NCBI GenBank assembly: GCA_028455995.1
Contig: JABELC010000004.1
Location: 3,284,501 to 3,348,500, forward strand
Source: Scleromitrula shiraiana
Lineage: Eukaryota > Ascomycota > Leotiomycetes > Helotiales > Sclerotiniaceae
Direction of reading: 5' to 3'
DNA: 64,000 bases
Translations under genes and position numbers: made by a program
Part shown: piece after piece, positions 48,331 to 60,014 of the stretch
Position numbering within the stretch: the stretch's first letter is position 1
Layout of the letters: each line of letters starts with the position of its first letter
The notes under the pieces: generated by a model
What the model was told of the DNA's origin: nothing
The model's input: only the letters and a program-made list of their open reading frames with translations
The model's database searches: none

Positions 48331-49881
48331 TCACAACTTCGCCTTAAACCTCTCATTATCCACTTTCAACGGCGCCGCCTCACTAACCCCATCAACTTTC
48401 CCATCATCCGTCGTCTTTTCCGGCGCCCCCGGCGCATCACTCTTCTTAGGCGCAGAATGGTACCCGCCCCTAACATTATCCGCATTTGTAATCTCCCCCG
48501 CCTCATCCCTCCTGATGCCCAACTCCAGCAACTTGGCAAACGCGTTTGAAAAATCCGCAAAGAAAGCCTCCTTGTCATCCGCATACCGTGCCACGCAGCC
48601 CCTGAAAATCCCGTCTTTCACAAGCGCCAGATCCGTAGGCAACATCATCAATTCCGTCTCGGAATCCTCATCCCAATTAACGAATTGCTGCAGCCCATTC
48701 CGGAGCGTCTTTTTCTTCCACTGCAGGCTCAGCAGCAGCCGGAAATATTGGTTCGAGAAGCGCGTGGGGTTGTTGACCCATTTCCCCTCGAAGCCGGAAC
48801 GATCGCTGTGGCACCGTCCCAGACTATGCGCACCGCTCAGCGCGACAATCTCCCCGTCGCCAAACCCCATCCGATAAAACACGTTCCTCAGGTGGGCCGC
48901 GCCCTGCGCCGCATCCGGCAATCGTCCCCTTGGCGGTAATTTACTATCGTCGACGAAGTCGGTGCGGCCACCCTGCCAGGGGATTTCCGGGCCGCCCATT
49001 TCGCGGATCGCGACCACGCCGGCGAGCGTCCAGAGATCGGAGTAGGTTATCCAGGGGTGGGAAGATTTGATGGGTTCGAGGAAGACGCGGGCGTGTTGGA
49101 GGCCGGCGTTCGCGGGGTCGCCGCCTTCGGATTCGTAGCGCATGCCGGCGCCGTTGGAGCCGCCTGTGTCGGTTTCGATGTCGTAGGTTCCTGAGGAATG
49201 CCTGTGAGGGAGGGGTTTGTGTTAGTTGGGGGTTTTTTAGGTTGGTGTGAAGTTAGGTGGTTGAAGTTATTGGTTTGAAAAGAATGAAAATAAAGTAAAG
49301 TAAAGTAAAAAAACCAAATGAATCAATCCGCAAGAAGAAGACAGAAAGGCAAAACGCATTATTCAACAACAATCCCAAAAACTCGCTAATTTCATCCAAA
49401 TCATCCTCGTGCAAGAATCCTCTCTTCTCATTTTATTCCTGTCACCCTCTCAACTCTTCCTCAATTTCTTTTCTTTTCTTTTCTCAAGTCCAATCCCCCA
49501 TATCATCCCTTCAATCCCTTCCACCCCATTCCATTTTCCCACCCCCTACGCCCTCTCCCAATCCCACCCTCCCAATCCTCTGGAACTCAAAACTAAAGAA
49601 CCCCCTCAACTCCACCTCCCCCCTCAAATCATAAAAAACCGTCCAAAAACAAAAACCGCTCAAACATCCCCCCACCTGTAACAAACAAAACAAACCGCAA
49701 AAAAATGTAATAGAAAAGAAGAAGGAAAAAGTAAAACATACCAAGCCAACCTCACTAGCACCGGCCCCGCACTCCCATCATCATACTCCGGCTGGTGTAA
49801 GAGTTTAACTATATCTTGTTTTACCGCTTCGAAATCGCCTTTTTTGGATTTCGAGGGGGTTTTAGAGGTGGAATCTGCCAT
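48331..49881 (-). CDS. haem peroxidase, cytochrome c peroxidase-like (CCP2 class)
   Basis: Class I haem peroxidase that reduces hydrogen peroxide. Exons 49881-49742 and 49201-48331, 336 residues. Distal site VRLAWHSSG (Arg44, Trp47, His48), with the Trp codon split by the intron. Proximal His172 in [11 protein letters not shown], and Trp188 in GFEGKW, at the place of the radical-forming Trp of cytochrome c peroxidase. [12 protein letters not shown] supplies the Asp that bonds the proximal His. The N-terminus is a short Ser/Lys stretch, not a clear mitochondrial presequence, which fits the cytosolic putative haem-binding peroxidase group and not mitochondrial Ccp1. A Lys/Pro/Ala-rich tail of about 50 residues follows the domain. 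The intron is 540 bp, long for this genome, but the join is exact. No lesion seen. Confidence 0.94.
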
Positions 49882-51729
49882 CGTGGAGTAGAAGAAAATT
49901 CGTGATCGTGGAGGAGATTTGTGTTTGTGAGATTGGTGATTTTGAGGGGTCGATTAGTGGAAAGTAAATATATGGGGAGGACGGGCAAGGCAAGAGCTTT
50001 GGAATTGAGAAGGAAGATTGGAGGACGAGTCAGTGAGAGATTCGTGAAGTAGGCGGAGTGTGCAGAGAAATCTCGAATGAGTATGGGAGAATAGAAGAGT
50101 ACGTCGGCGGTATTTGTATGAAAGTAAGAGAAAGTAATCTGTATATAGAGATCGAAGCAAGCAATATACAATCCAAGGACCCAAAAATGTGATATTTCGA
50201 GGATACGCGAAAGAAATAAAGGTAGGAAATCTATATCTATATCCAATCTATAACGCTACGTATACTTCCAATAAATTTCCTTCGATAGAACAAGATAAGA
50301 TGGGATGAGATAGAAATAGGAAAAAATTTGAATTGAGAAAAGTGAAATGTGAATGTGAATATACGGTAAGAATTTCAAAGATGAGGCAAATCGTATCAGA
50401 AGAGACGAATACCAAATCCCGAAATACACGCCATACCGAGGTACGCGGTAAATACTTACATTCTTACCGGTATCAATCTCCATATCTTATTAGTGTCTTC
50501 AATCCATGGCTTGTTTCATTCTACTTACCGCGCGATTATTATTCTGAAAAGTGGATATTGTTGTGGGTCATGAATTATCAAAGATAAGTTAAATTATACA
50601 CCGGAGAAAAGTATTTCCTGAACGAAGATTGAGTTACCGAGATCGGAGGTACAACTACGGATGTACATGGTATGTTTCTAAACTAGAACTATTCGCCCGG
50701 ATTTTTTGTGAGGGCCGGGCTGGAACATATAAAAGTAACCGATTTTGGTGTGATTTTAGCAATTTCAACTTCGAAATAATATAAAAAGCTATTGACATTT
50801 TTATAGTGGTTGGAGATGGAGGACTTTTGATGCTTGGTTTGTGAAGGGGGGAGAGGGGGGATGTGGGTTTGTAAAATGGATGGATGAATGGATTTGTGGT
50901 TTTGATGGGATGTGAGGAGATTAGATGATGTGATAAGTAGAGTTGGGAGGTCAGCTAATACGGATGGATAGTTATATCTGATAAATGAGTAGGTATAATA
51001 TAATATAATGCTTTTTGTGAACATACAGGAAGAGGGAGGAGGTGAGTGGTAGTTGGGCGAGTAAAGAAAAGAGAAGGAAATGAGCGAGGTAGAAAGGGAA
51101 GGTTGACTGATAGAGAAGCAGGAGATTTTTATGTTGTACTTCATTTGATTTGATTTGATTGGATTGGATTGGGAAAAAGTGGGAGATGAAAAGCTTCGGA
51201 AATCTTGAGGTCTTTTACGAATGAATGATTGGGAAGATGTCGCTTAGTTCCGAAGTTGATTCTCTCCTTCTTGTTTTGTGCTGATGTTTTACGTCTGGAA
51301 AGTTATTCTATGAGTGAGAGTGATCATGTTCTCAGCATTGTTCCAATTTGGATTTTGAGATTGTTGTGAGGTGGTATGATGGTTGGATCTAGAATGAATT
51401 GGAAAAAATGAGGAGAATCAATGAAGCGGGAAGTTGGTTGAGATCTGATTTTGATCAGAAAATTACAAAGTAGAATTTATCAAATTAACACAATCTTCAA
51501 AAATAGTGTGATTAGTAGTCACAAATTTAGGAGAAATGATTTCACGTTTGTTCCTTCCACATATAGCTTTGTATGTCTTTAATCCTATCTACTTATCTTA
51601 GCCTTTCTCTCAATACCATTCAATTTCAAACATTCCAAATATTATCATCATCTCATCATACCTATAATTTCCTAGATTTCTCTTCCTTTTCTGCGGGATC
51701 ATCATTTTAATCTTCAACTATTAATCAAA
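49882..51729. promoter_or_regulatory. divergent intergenic region, peroxidase / membrane protein genes
   Basis: About 1.85 kb between two start codons. No motif could be assigned with confidence. Open frames on the minus strand (49821-50246, 50689-51144) lack domains and look like chance frames in C/T-rich sequence. Confidence 0.5.
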
Positions 51730-53609
51730 ATGCCAACATTCTTTCCTCGCACCCCTGACCTCGAAATCGGTCAATCAAACTACAAAAAAGCATTCACAGG
51801 AGACCATCGAGGACGAGCTTATAAACCTCCCCAGAATCATCCCATATTTTCCCCCGAATCCCAAGATGCACCTTTCAACGCCCCCACAACAATTTATCGA
51901 CATGACACCATATTCAAACCACGTTCAAGTCCATCTCCAAAAAGTACTTCCTTTAGTCAACATACTAGTAGTACGAAGGTAGTTCCCTCAGCACCACTTT
52001 CACCCGATCAATTAGAAAAACTACACGAATATCTCGGTACCACTAATACAAGACCGATGAAAGCATCACAAGCAAATCCAAATATCCATGATAAAAATCA
52101 CATACGTCCTGCTCGTAGCAACAGCTGGTCCGATCCAGCTCCTCATTCATTTACATATCGATCTCCTCCACACGAATCCTCCACATCACGATTCAGACGA
52201 TCTCTACATAGAAGTTCGCAAAAGACAGCTCATAAGAATGATATTCCTAATATTGATGCCATTGCTCAATCGACAGTTAAACATCAAACGGCTCTATTTA
52301 GAGATGCAGTTAAGAAAGCTTTAGGTGTTGATAATAATGTTGACAGTGGGGAGGATTTCGAGTTGAGATTGAAGAGACCGATGGAAAGGAGGGGGGCTAA
52401 TGGCGGGAGGGATCGGTTGCCTGTGGATGAGGAGACTGAGTTATTTCCGACGAATTTGCAGGAGTTTTTGCAGAAATATGATCCTAGACCTGAGGAATTA
52501 CCTGATGTGTAAGTCTCCCTTTTATTATTGATTACTTAAGGAGGATTGGAAGATCATATATCCATATTGATGGTGATGTTTTGGATTTTCTATGATTATT
52601 CTTAGTATATTGATGAATAAGATAAATAGATATCCAATGGGTGAACATAGGGCAATGCTTAGAACTATGTATTTGGAGGATATTTTACATTCTACCGCTA
52701 GATTGCATAAGCATAATTGGATTATGTTGAGTAGAAATGAGATGTATAAGGAATGTAAGCATTGTTTTTCTGTTAGCCGTTCCAATTGATACAGATCAAT
52801 TCAGAGTTAGCATTCTAAACTAATGATTAATCATAGTACGTGTTCCAGAAAGATGGGATCAAATGCAAGAAGACTTGGAAAAATACAGTTAGTTTTCCCT
52901 CCCTCATCCCTGTCGCACCCCCCTTTTTTTCTATCCCATCATCTTAGCGAGCAAACAAACCTAACCCCCCTGTCAACTAGCTCGTTCAATCCGCAACTAC
53001 GAATACTACCTCCACTCCTTCATCCACACCCTCGAACTCGACAAATCGTCCCTCCCACCCCGTTTCGCCCTCTACGGAAAACAACTCGCGATCCTAGAAT
53101 GCGCATCCCATTATTCTAATAACCATCCCTCGGAATCGGAGTTTCTCCATGAATTGAGAGAGAAATTGGCCGCGTATCATACGGATTGGAGTGTTAGTAA
53201 TGGCGTTTGGAGGAGCATGAGAGGAAAAGAGAAAAAGATTAATGGGAGGAAGAGGAGAGGGCATCAAATAGCTAGAGGGATCAAGAAGGGAATGGGCGCA
53301 TTTGTGGGTGGTGCAGCAGTGATAACACCGGTTTCAATTTTAGTTACTTGGCCTGGGAAAATAGGGACATCAGGGGGGTTGGTGGTAGTAGGAGTGAGTA
53401 CGGTGGTGGTGGGAGCATTTCTGATATTATTCATGGGCGGTGAAGGCGTTAAAGAGGGTTGGGAGGGCGCGGAGAGTAGATGTAGGGAAGGTGGGGGGTT
53501 TGGTAGAGGTGGAGGGGGAGGCAATGAGTGGAGTCCGTGTGAAGTTATGTTGGTCACGGCGGCTTATGCGGCGGTTTTGGTAGGGTTTTATGCGGGGGCT
53601 ATGGTTTGA
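51730..53609 (+). CDS. hypothetical protein with C-terminal membrane helices
   Basis: Four exons, 51730-52508, 52606-52754, 52837-52887 and 52981-53609, giving 535 residues; all junctions are GT-AG and in phase. The first 250 residues are polar, Ser/Pro/His-rich and probably disordered. Residues about 255-310 form a conserved-looking helical block (RYPMGEHRAMLRTMYLEDIL, HSTARLHKHNWIMLSRNEMY, VPERWDQMQEDLEKY), followed by IRNYEYYLHSFIHTLELDKS and ILECASHYSNNHPSESEFLH. From about 430 come two hydrophobic segments (GAFVGGAAVITPVSILVTW and LVVVGVSTVVVGAFLILFMG), a Gly-rich loop and a final helix ending AGAMV. The layout, soluble helical domain plus two or three C-terminal membrane segments, recalls fungal DUF6594-type proteins, but I do not see that family's core motif and leave it unnamed. 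Confidence 0.82.
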
Positions 53610-55094
53610 CTTTTGGGTTTTTGTGTTGCATGTGTTAGTTCTAGATTGGATAGCAAGCGAACGGAACATAAAACTAAAGGAGTCGATACTTCAACAATGC
53701 TAACTAGTTCCACCTCCCACGCAACTCTGAACATATACATGAAGATATAAATACAGGTGTATGAATACCATTACCATTTGTACTCTATACAAGACAGATA
53801 CAATCCATCATAAAACCTCAAATCAACGAGTGGGTATCAACTCGATTGAGCCGAAACCTTAGATTTATACCTCTTTGGCAATCCATTCTGTAACTCCATA
53901 TCAGATTTTCCAGCTCGAACATAACTTGAGTTTGTGTTATGCGATTTTCCAATTACAATACGATCCTATAGTGCTTTCAGAGTTGGAATGTTGCCATAAA
54001 CTATCATTACGATTGCTTCTGCTCCTGTCCAAACTTGGATGTTGTAGAGCTCCCCTGGATTAAAATTCACCAGCAAGGAAACAGAAGACAAGATAATCGC
54101 TGACACTTACGTGTAAAATCTCATCCTGGTCCTATTTTTGCAAAATATCGAACTTTCAATCTATTGAATAGAGCGATACTGTAGAGGCTGTATTTTGCAT
54201 CTCTTTCTCTCGTCTATACAATATCAGATAACATGGAAGCCTCAGAATGACAAGTATGATGATTCTAGAACTTCTTAAATACGAGAATTTAAATGGGTAA
54301 TATTGAAATATCCTAATTTAAGAATTTTAGGTTTTAGGATAGATTCTAGTATTTAGTATATTATCAATGTTTCTGACATTCCAATATATATATAGCAATA
54401 ATATAAATGCTTCAATATCAACTAGTACTATAATACTATCATACACTGTTCCTAGCCTTGGAGCAATCCTACTTGGCCGCATGCTCACATGCACAATATT
54501 GATTTTGCTTTTTCATACATACAATAACTGTAAGTCGAGACCTAAGCACCGGGTATCTCTTATCGTGTTGGTTTGAATGTTACTCAATTGTTATTGCATG
54601 TAGTCTCGCCATAAGCATACTAATTTAAAGTAACATTAATTTCACATAAATTGACAAATTCATACTCGAGTTGGAAAGAAAAGCTCTGTTTTCTTATGGT
54701 TCCAAACGATATTGTTGGTTTCGATGCCACCAATTGTTGGAATGTGATAGATGGGAGGTGATATGATTCGAGCTTTCTCAATACCGTTGTTCATACATAT
54801 GCAGACTGGGATCTGAATTCTTTGAATGAAGGCCAACGGTATCTTTCTTCCTGAATACAAGTTCGTGTAGTAGGCTCATCGTATCCTTGAGCAGATAGGT
54901 CTTTGCGGGAATTGATATAAAAGCAATCAACTTTAAGGATCCAGATATAGGACAGAGCTGTACAACTGATAGATTCATGTACTTCTATGTTAGTTTAGAA
55001 AGATTCCATCTCATCCTTAAGAAAAATACCGATATTCCATTCTATATCACGATTGATCCACCCAATTTCAACCGCTCTCTGTTACCTATACACC
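53610..55094. other. intergenic, no gene seen
   Basis: About 1.5 kb with moderate AT content. Short frames on both strands (for example 54660-54978 minus) carry no domain. No repeat array of note. Confidence 0.5.
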
Positions 55095-56705
55095 ATGCCA
55101 CCAGGAAGTATCGCCACACTAGTGTCAGAGATCCAAAAGCACGGTAACAAGATCCACGAATATATCCAATCAAATGGCTTACCGCAACCTACGTTTGCAC
55201 CAGATTACCCCTCCGTAGCGCTGCCACTCCCCGAAGCCATTACCGAATCTGTGCAAAAGACTCTAGAAGCAGCAGATAAATTGCACAAGCTTTTGCTTGG
55301 CCCCTTGGAATTTGTCCTTCATCAACTGCATGGCACAGTATGTAATCGCATCATGCGTGAAACCTGTGTTATTCCACCCCTTATCAACTTCCTGCACCAT
55401 CCAAACTAATACTACAATTCAACTGCCTAGCATAACTTGATCAGACTTCACGCCGTCTTACGATTCAAAATAGTGAAAAAGGTTCCTCTCAGCTCCACCA
55501 TCTCATTCCAATCCCTCTCCACACAATGTGATGTCAATCTCCCTGACATGTCGCGGATTCTCCGTCACGGAATCACAAATCATATCTTCATGGAACTAGA
55601 ACCGGGATTTATTGCTCATACATTATTTTCAAAAGTCTTGTTGACTATTCCTAAACTCCAAGAATGTATTGCCGTATTGTGCGAAGAAATATGGCCTCCC
55701 ACTACCAAATTTGTACACGCAATATAGCGCTAGCCTGGCTCAGCATCGCCGGGCGAAACAGCATATAACTTAAGTAGTGGAACAAGAGGGACTTTCTTCC
55801 AGGAATTAGAGAAACCAAAAGAAACAACAGAGAGATTCTTGGATGCAATAACGCTGTTCAAAATGATGCCAGGATTTGTCCCGGAACTAGTTGTTGACTC
55901 TGACATATAGAACTCCATTAGTTCAAATGGAACTGTGGTTGATATTGGTAGTGCAGATGCAGCTCTGGCTTCTACACTCGCTTCGAAATTCCCCAAGTTG
56001 AAGATTATCGTTCAAAATTTACCGCACGTAATTGAAAATGCCATCACTCTCCAAAACAGTGAATCCGGAAGTATAGTTTCAAGTGAGATTTCTTCCGATA
56101 ACCAGCAGACAATCATACAATATCAAACACATGATTTCTTCACTGAAAAACTGGTCAAACATGCGGATATATATATTTTCCGAATGATATTCCATGACTG
56201 GGCGGATCGATTCTGTGAACGTATTTTAAAGGCGTTGGTACCGGCATTCGGGGGTGGAAGCAGCCATTAGGCTCGGCATTGGCGTTTTTCGAGATTGTTT
56301 GGGAGGAGGAGATGGTGGTTTGAGTGCAGAACACATATGTTCTTGAGTTTTCCGACCGAAGTACGAAGCATGATTGAGAAGATAATGAGGACTGGAAAGA
56401 TACAGGTATGATGTTGTAGATCGGTTTTTGCCTGAAAATAATTAGTCGATATGAGTAACAGAAATCTTGATATAAATAGACATTTTCTCGTCCACAAAAT
56501 AGATAATGAAATTATTTAGATGCCATCTGCAAGTGCGATAAGAACACAACTCTTACGATATAATACAAATCCTGGGTCTCGGCGGATGGCCACGTACTCG
56601 TTACATTTTATTGAAAAAAGGCGTGATTTTAATTGTTCTTCGGGGAAAGAGTTGAGGCTGAGGAGTAACGAGACTTGTGCGGAGCATATGCTCCACGGTT
56701 ATCAG
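55095..56705 (+). pseudogene. SAM-dependent O-methyltransferase pseudogene
   Basis: Remnant of a fungal secondary-metabolism-type O-methyltransferase. The N-terminal exon (55095 to about 55338) reads IATLVSEIQKHGNKIHEYIQ then LLLGPLEFVLHQLHGT, and a GT-AG intron (about 55339-55431) leads to NLIRLHAVLRFKIV. The second frame is open in one register to about 56270 except for TAG codons at 55725, 55731 and 55908. It includes the dimerisation/winged-helix part (ISRILRHGITN-like), the SAM motif VVDIGSADAALAS, FPKLKIIVQNLPHVIENA and DIYIFRMIFHDWADRF. Beyond 56270 the frame shifts, and FFEIVWEE and MATYSLHFIEKRRDF correspond to the family's C-terminal blocks. The SAM motif has Ser-Ala where Gly-Gly is usual. 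Substrate unknown; no adjacent cluster genes. Confidence 0.85.
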
Positions 56706-59322
56706 TAATAACAAATCAACCCAAAAAGGTTCTTTCTCATGACCATCTTAGATCAGAATGAACAGAAATTTAAACAAAATAGTCTGAGCCATTGGGTAGG
56801 TGTTTATATAATTCATGTTTTTATTAATTTTTCGTGTCGATGAAAAGCTATAAGTACTAGAAGCGAAGTATATTGTCACTTTTCGCTGACTAAGCAAGAA
56901 CTAGTGTGTATCTTGCACTTAACTCTAGTAGAATATCGCACAGTACCCATAATGAAAGTTGAATTGAAAAAGTCTTTTGAAGTTTACTAGACTCTGCAAT
57001 ATATGTCTTTTTTTACTATGAATGATGATGTGAGGTTTATAACTTGGGGTGAGTGTGTGTGTGACTTGCATTTGTTGCTGAGGCTGATTATTGTTATTAC
57101 ACAAGTCTAAAATACGTGATGACCTACCAAAAAAAAGCATCAAGACAACGCGTTAAAATTGTGCCTTAAAGGTAATTTTGCCGCAATAGTGTAGAATTAA
57201 GCTATCTTGGCCCTTTTATGTGTTATTGGGGACGTCGCTGTGTATATAATAGGATCTTCTACCTTGATCAGATGGCGCACTCTCTATCATTCTAGTCTGT
57301 ACCAGCGATACGGCTATCAATGAGGATTACATCTCGTTTTATCCACAAGATATTCTGTAAGCATTTATAAGAAGTCAAAGGTTCAGCACAGCTAGAATTC
57401 TCATCGATTGCTTGTAATTCTTTCCTTCAGGTGAGACAAGCATGTTGAGTTCCTGCTTTAATGGGGCGAAGCTTCCCAACTAATCGTATCATATTACATT
57501 AATTACTTCTTCAAAGACATCCACGAAATAGCATGCTTTAGTTGACATCCCGTAACAGCAATTCAGGTGAATGAACCTCTATGTATCAGATATTTAAGGT
57601 TAGAATTTCCAGGCGGTCGGCAGTTCCTCACGTGATCCTCTCCACCTGGAATCTGGTGTTCTTTTTTCAGCTTGCATTGTAAGCTTCAAGCTTGAATAGA
57701 GGGTCTTGCAGGTTACTGGCAGCCACTTGGAGCTAGTAAGTGATTCTTAGCAAGGTTACTAGCACAATAGTACGTCGAAAATGGTGGTTTAGATTTTACC
57801 CTTAAGTTACCTAAGTAAGATATACATATAACTATTGTTGGTGATGAAATTAGTAGTGTCATCAGAATTATAGGAGAACTTTTGTAAGTCTGAATTGGCC
57901 TATATTCAAACCGAAAATACTTGAAATATTTCCATGTGTTGATCTAATATTCAACATCGTCCAGTATCGTTCATCAAATTTTAGAAAAGTATTCTCTGCA
58001 TATAATTATCCAAGAGACGTCATATCCAACGGTCTCTTCAGTCGCTTATATGGAGACTCTCAGGAATTACTAAGGCTGCACGCGTGCTCTGTTTGGGATA
58101 TTTTTTGGGGCTGCATCGTTAGATCAGATAAGATATCTATTATTCTAGAACAGTGCTGGGGAAATCTTTCTGTTAGACACTGGCAAAGAGGAAGGGACTA
58201 GCCTGAGTATATTTGGATGTCCATGATTGATCGAGCAGACCTGGCTGGATCAACAAGAAAAGTTACGAGATCAAGATGACAATGTATTTTTAACTTGAAG
58301 TGACATGAAACTTTAGTAGAGTTACTCATCAAATACAGTTCTCAATCAAGGTTGTTCAAGTTGTTAGCTATCTAAAGTTCAATAAGCTTTACATTCAAGT
58401 TTCCATCTCAAAGTCACGGCGAGCACATTTATATTTATGTTCAAGTTATTATTCAAGTTTTAAATAGTACTTTAACTTACTTGAATCTTTTAATTTCAAA
58501 AAATTTATTTATTATAATAAAAGTTTTTATTAAATGATTAACCGATTATTTTTTAATGACTAGTAATTAATATCATTTCTTAGTAGTTAGTAGTAACTAG
58601 TACTAGTAATATTATTTTTTAATATTATTCCGAGTCAATGACTCGGATACTAGTAGTATATGATATTGAAAATATTCTAATTCAAGTTTCATCATGATAT
58701 AATGATTTTAATACAAGTTTTTTAAAAAGGTTTTAACTTGAAGATCTTATTTTATAAATAATATAATTTTTATAAATTTTGTTCTATGAAAAATAAATTC
58801 ATTTATTAAAGACAGTTTGCTTATAGTAACAAAAAAGCGAAATCCCTTTATGGAAGTTAAGCGAAGTTCGACTATTATTGTTCTAATTGTTGTTCCGGCT
58901 ATCAACTGAACCCCCACTAATATTCATTGTATCATCATATATGAGGCTCAAACACCTCGGATAGATCTGCGCCCTTTGCCATATGCTGTGTAACATGCTC
59001 GAGACATGCACTCGTGGGGTCGTATCTATAGCTTGTATCTCCGATATTAGCTTATTTTTATTATAGATCTATCGTACCTTAGACATGGCGTGAGGTAACA
59101 GATTGAATACAATTCATGATTTATCAGTTGAATACCTAAAACAAAGCTAGCTCCACTTCATCTACTTGTTTGTAAGAAAAGTAATGATGGTCATTAGTCC
59201 AATTAGCTTGAGATTCTATATTGACTTCACAACCTACCTGCTAATGATACTGATGAATAGTATTTTTAAATCAGAAATAGCATGATTACTATTATATAAT
59301 TGTTCTAAACACTCTGACAACT
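56706..59322. other. gene-poor region
   Basis: About 2.6 kb with no supportable gene. An AT-rich patch lies at 58430-58830 (see its own entry). Scattered CTAG/TACTAG motifs occur. Frames are short and chance-like. Confidence 0.5.
58430..58830. other. AT-rich patch, probable RIP-damaged repeat remnant
   Basis: About 400 bp much richer in A/T than its flanks, with repeated TTCAAGTT and CTAGTA words. It is followed at 58866 by GAAGTTCGACTATTA. A similar patch at 60360-60720 is followed by GAAGTTCGACGATTA at 60717, so both may be scraps of one element. No complete termini found. Confidence 0.35.
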
Positions 59323-59553
59323 TTACCTCTTATAATTGATTATTCTACCCCATGAAATTCGATAGATGTGACCATGCGAACGAAGCAAAAGCTGTTCCCC
59401 CCACCCATAGATCTTACGGGTGCGGAAGCTTCTACTGCATGCTCCGGTGTGGCCAGAATGACCATTTTCCTTCACATACTCCTCGATCATATCTTCCTTA
59501 GTACCCCAATACAACCACTATATTAATTACATTGTGGCACCAAGACACACCTC

Positions 59554-60014
59554 TTACTTCTCCCCAATTTCCATGGTAGACAACCTGCTGCTGAAAAAGT
59601 ATTCTCGTTCTTCACCGTCATCAGCTTTCTTGGTGTAAATCTCGGTTGCAACATCAACGGAAACAGTGATGTTAGTAGAAAGGGTCATCAGATCATCATC
59701 CGCATTAGCCAAAGTCCTCGGAATTGCCAGTACATGTATGTCCCGCCAGTCGCCTGTTCCATCATCTGTTGCTGGATGGTAGACGCGGAATCTACTCTGC
59801 ATTCTCTGGTTCTGGGCGATGAAGCTGTTTTTGGCATAAAATGACAATGGAGGGTAAGACTTTCGAAGAGTCATTTCGAGTCGGACTGTAATGATATATC
59901 TTTCAGGTAGAGAGCGCGGGATTGATTTGGTTGAATTGTACCGACTATCTCAATCTCCGCATCGGCATCGGCATGGCCGTTGGTAGACATACCGCTACTT
60001 TTGTTATCTGACAT
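59554..60014 (-). pseudogene. broken hypothetical gene
   Basis: A frame starting at 60014 (MSDNKSSGMSTNGHADADAE) runs in one register, while a second register overlapping it reads STKSIPRSLPERYIITVRLE and continues MTLRKSYPPLSFYAKNSFIA through FRVYHPATDDGTGDWRDIHV to EIGEK and a stop at 59554. Coding character moves from one frame to the other near 59945, implying a frameshift. A collinear piece on the same strand (59514-59323: GTKEDMIEEYVKENGHSGH) may be a further exon. Domain not recognised; the beta-rich 100-residue body is the best-preserved part. Confidence 0.38.

Noticed and set aside
48515..48939. Plus-strand open frames inside the peroxidase locus
   Set aside because: Antisense shadows of the peroxidase exon, which has all catalytic residues on the minus strand.
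55095..56705. Secondary-metabolite biosynthetic cluster around the methyltransferase
   Set aside because: The methyltransferase is a pseudogene and no synthase, oxidoreductase or transcription factor gene lies near it; the MFS gene is more than 50 kb away.
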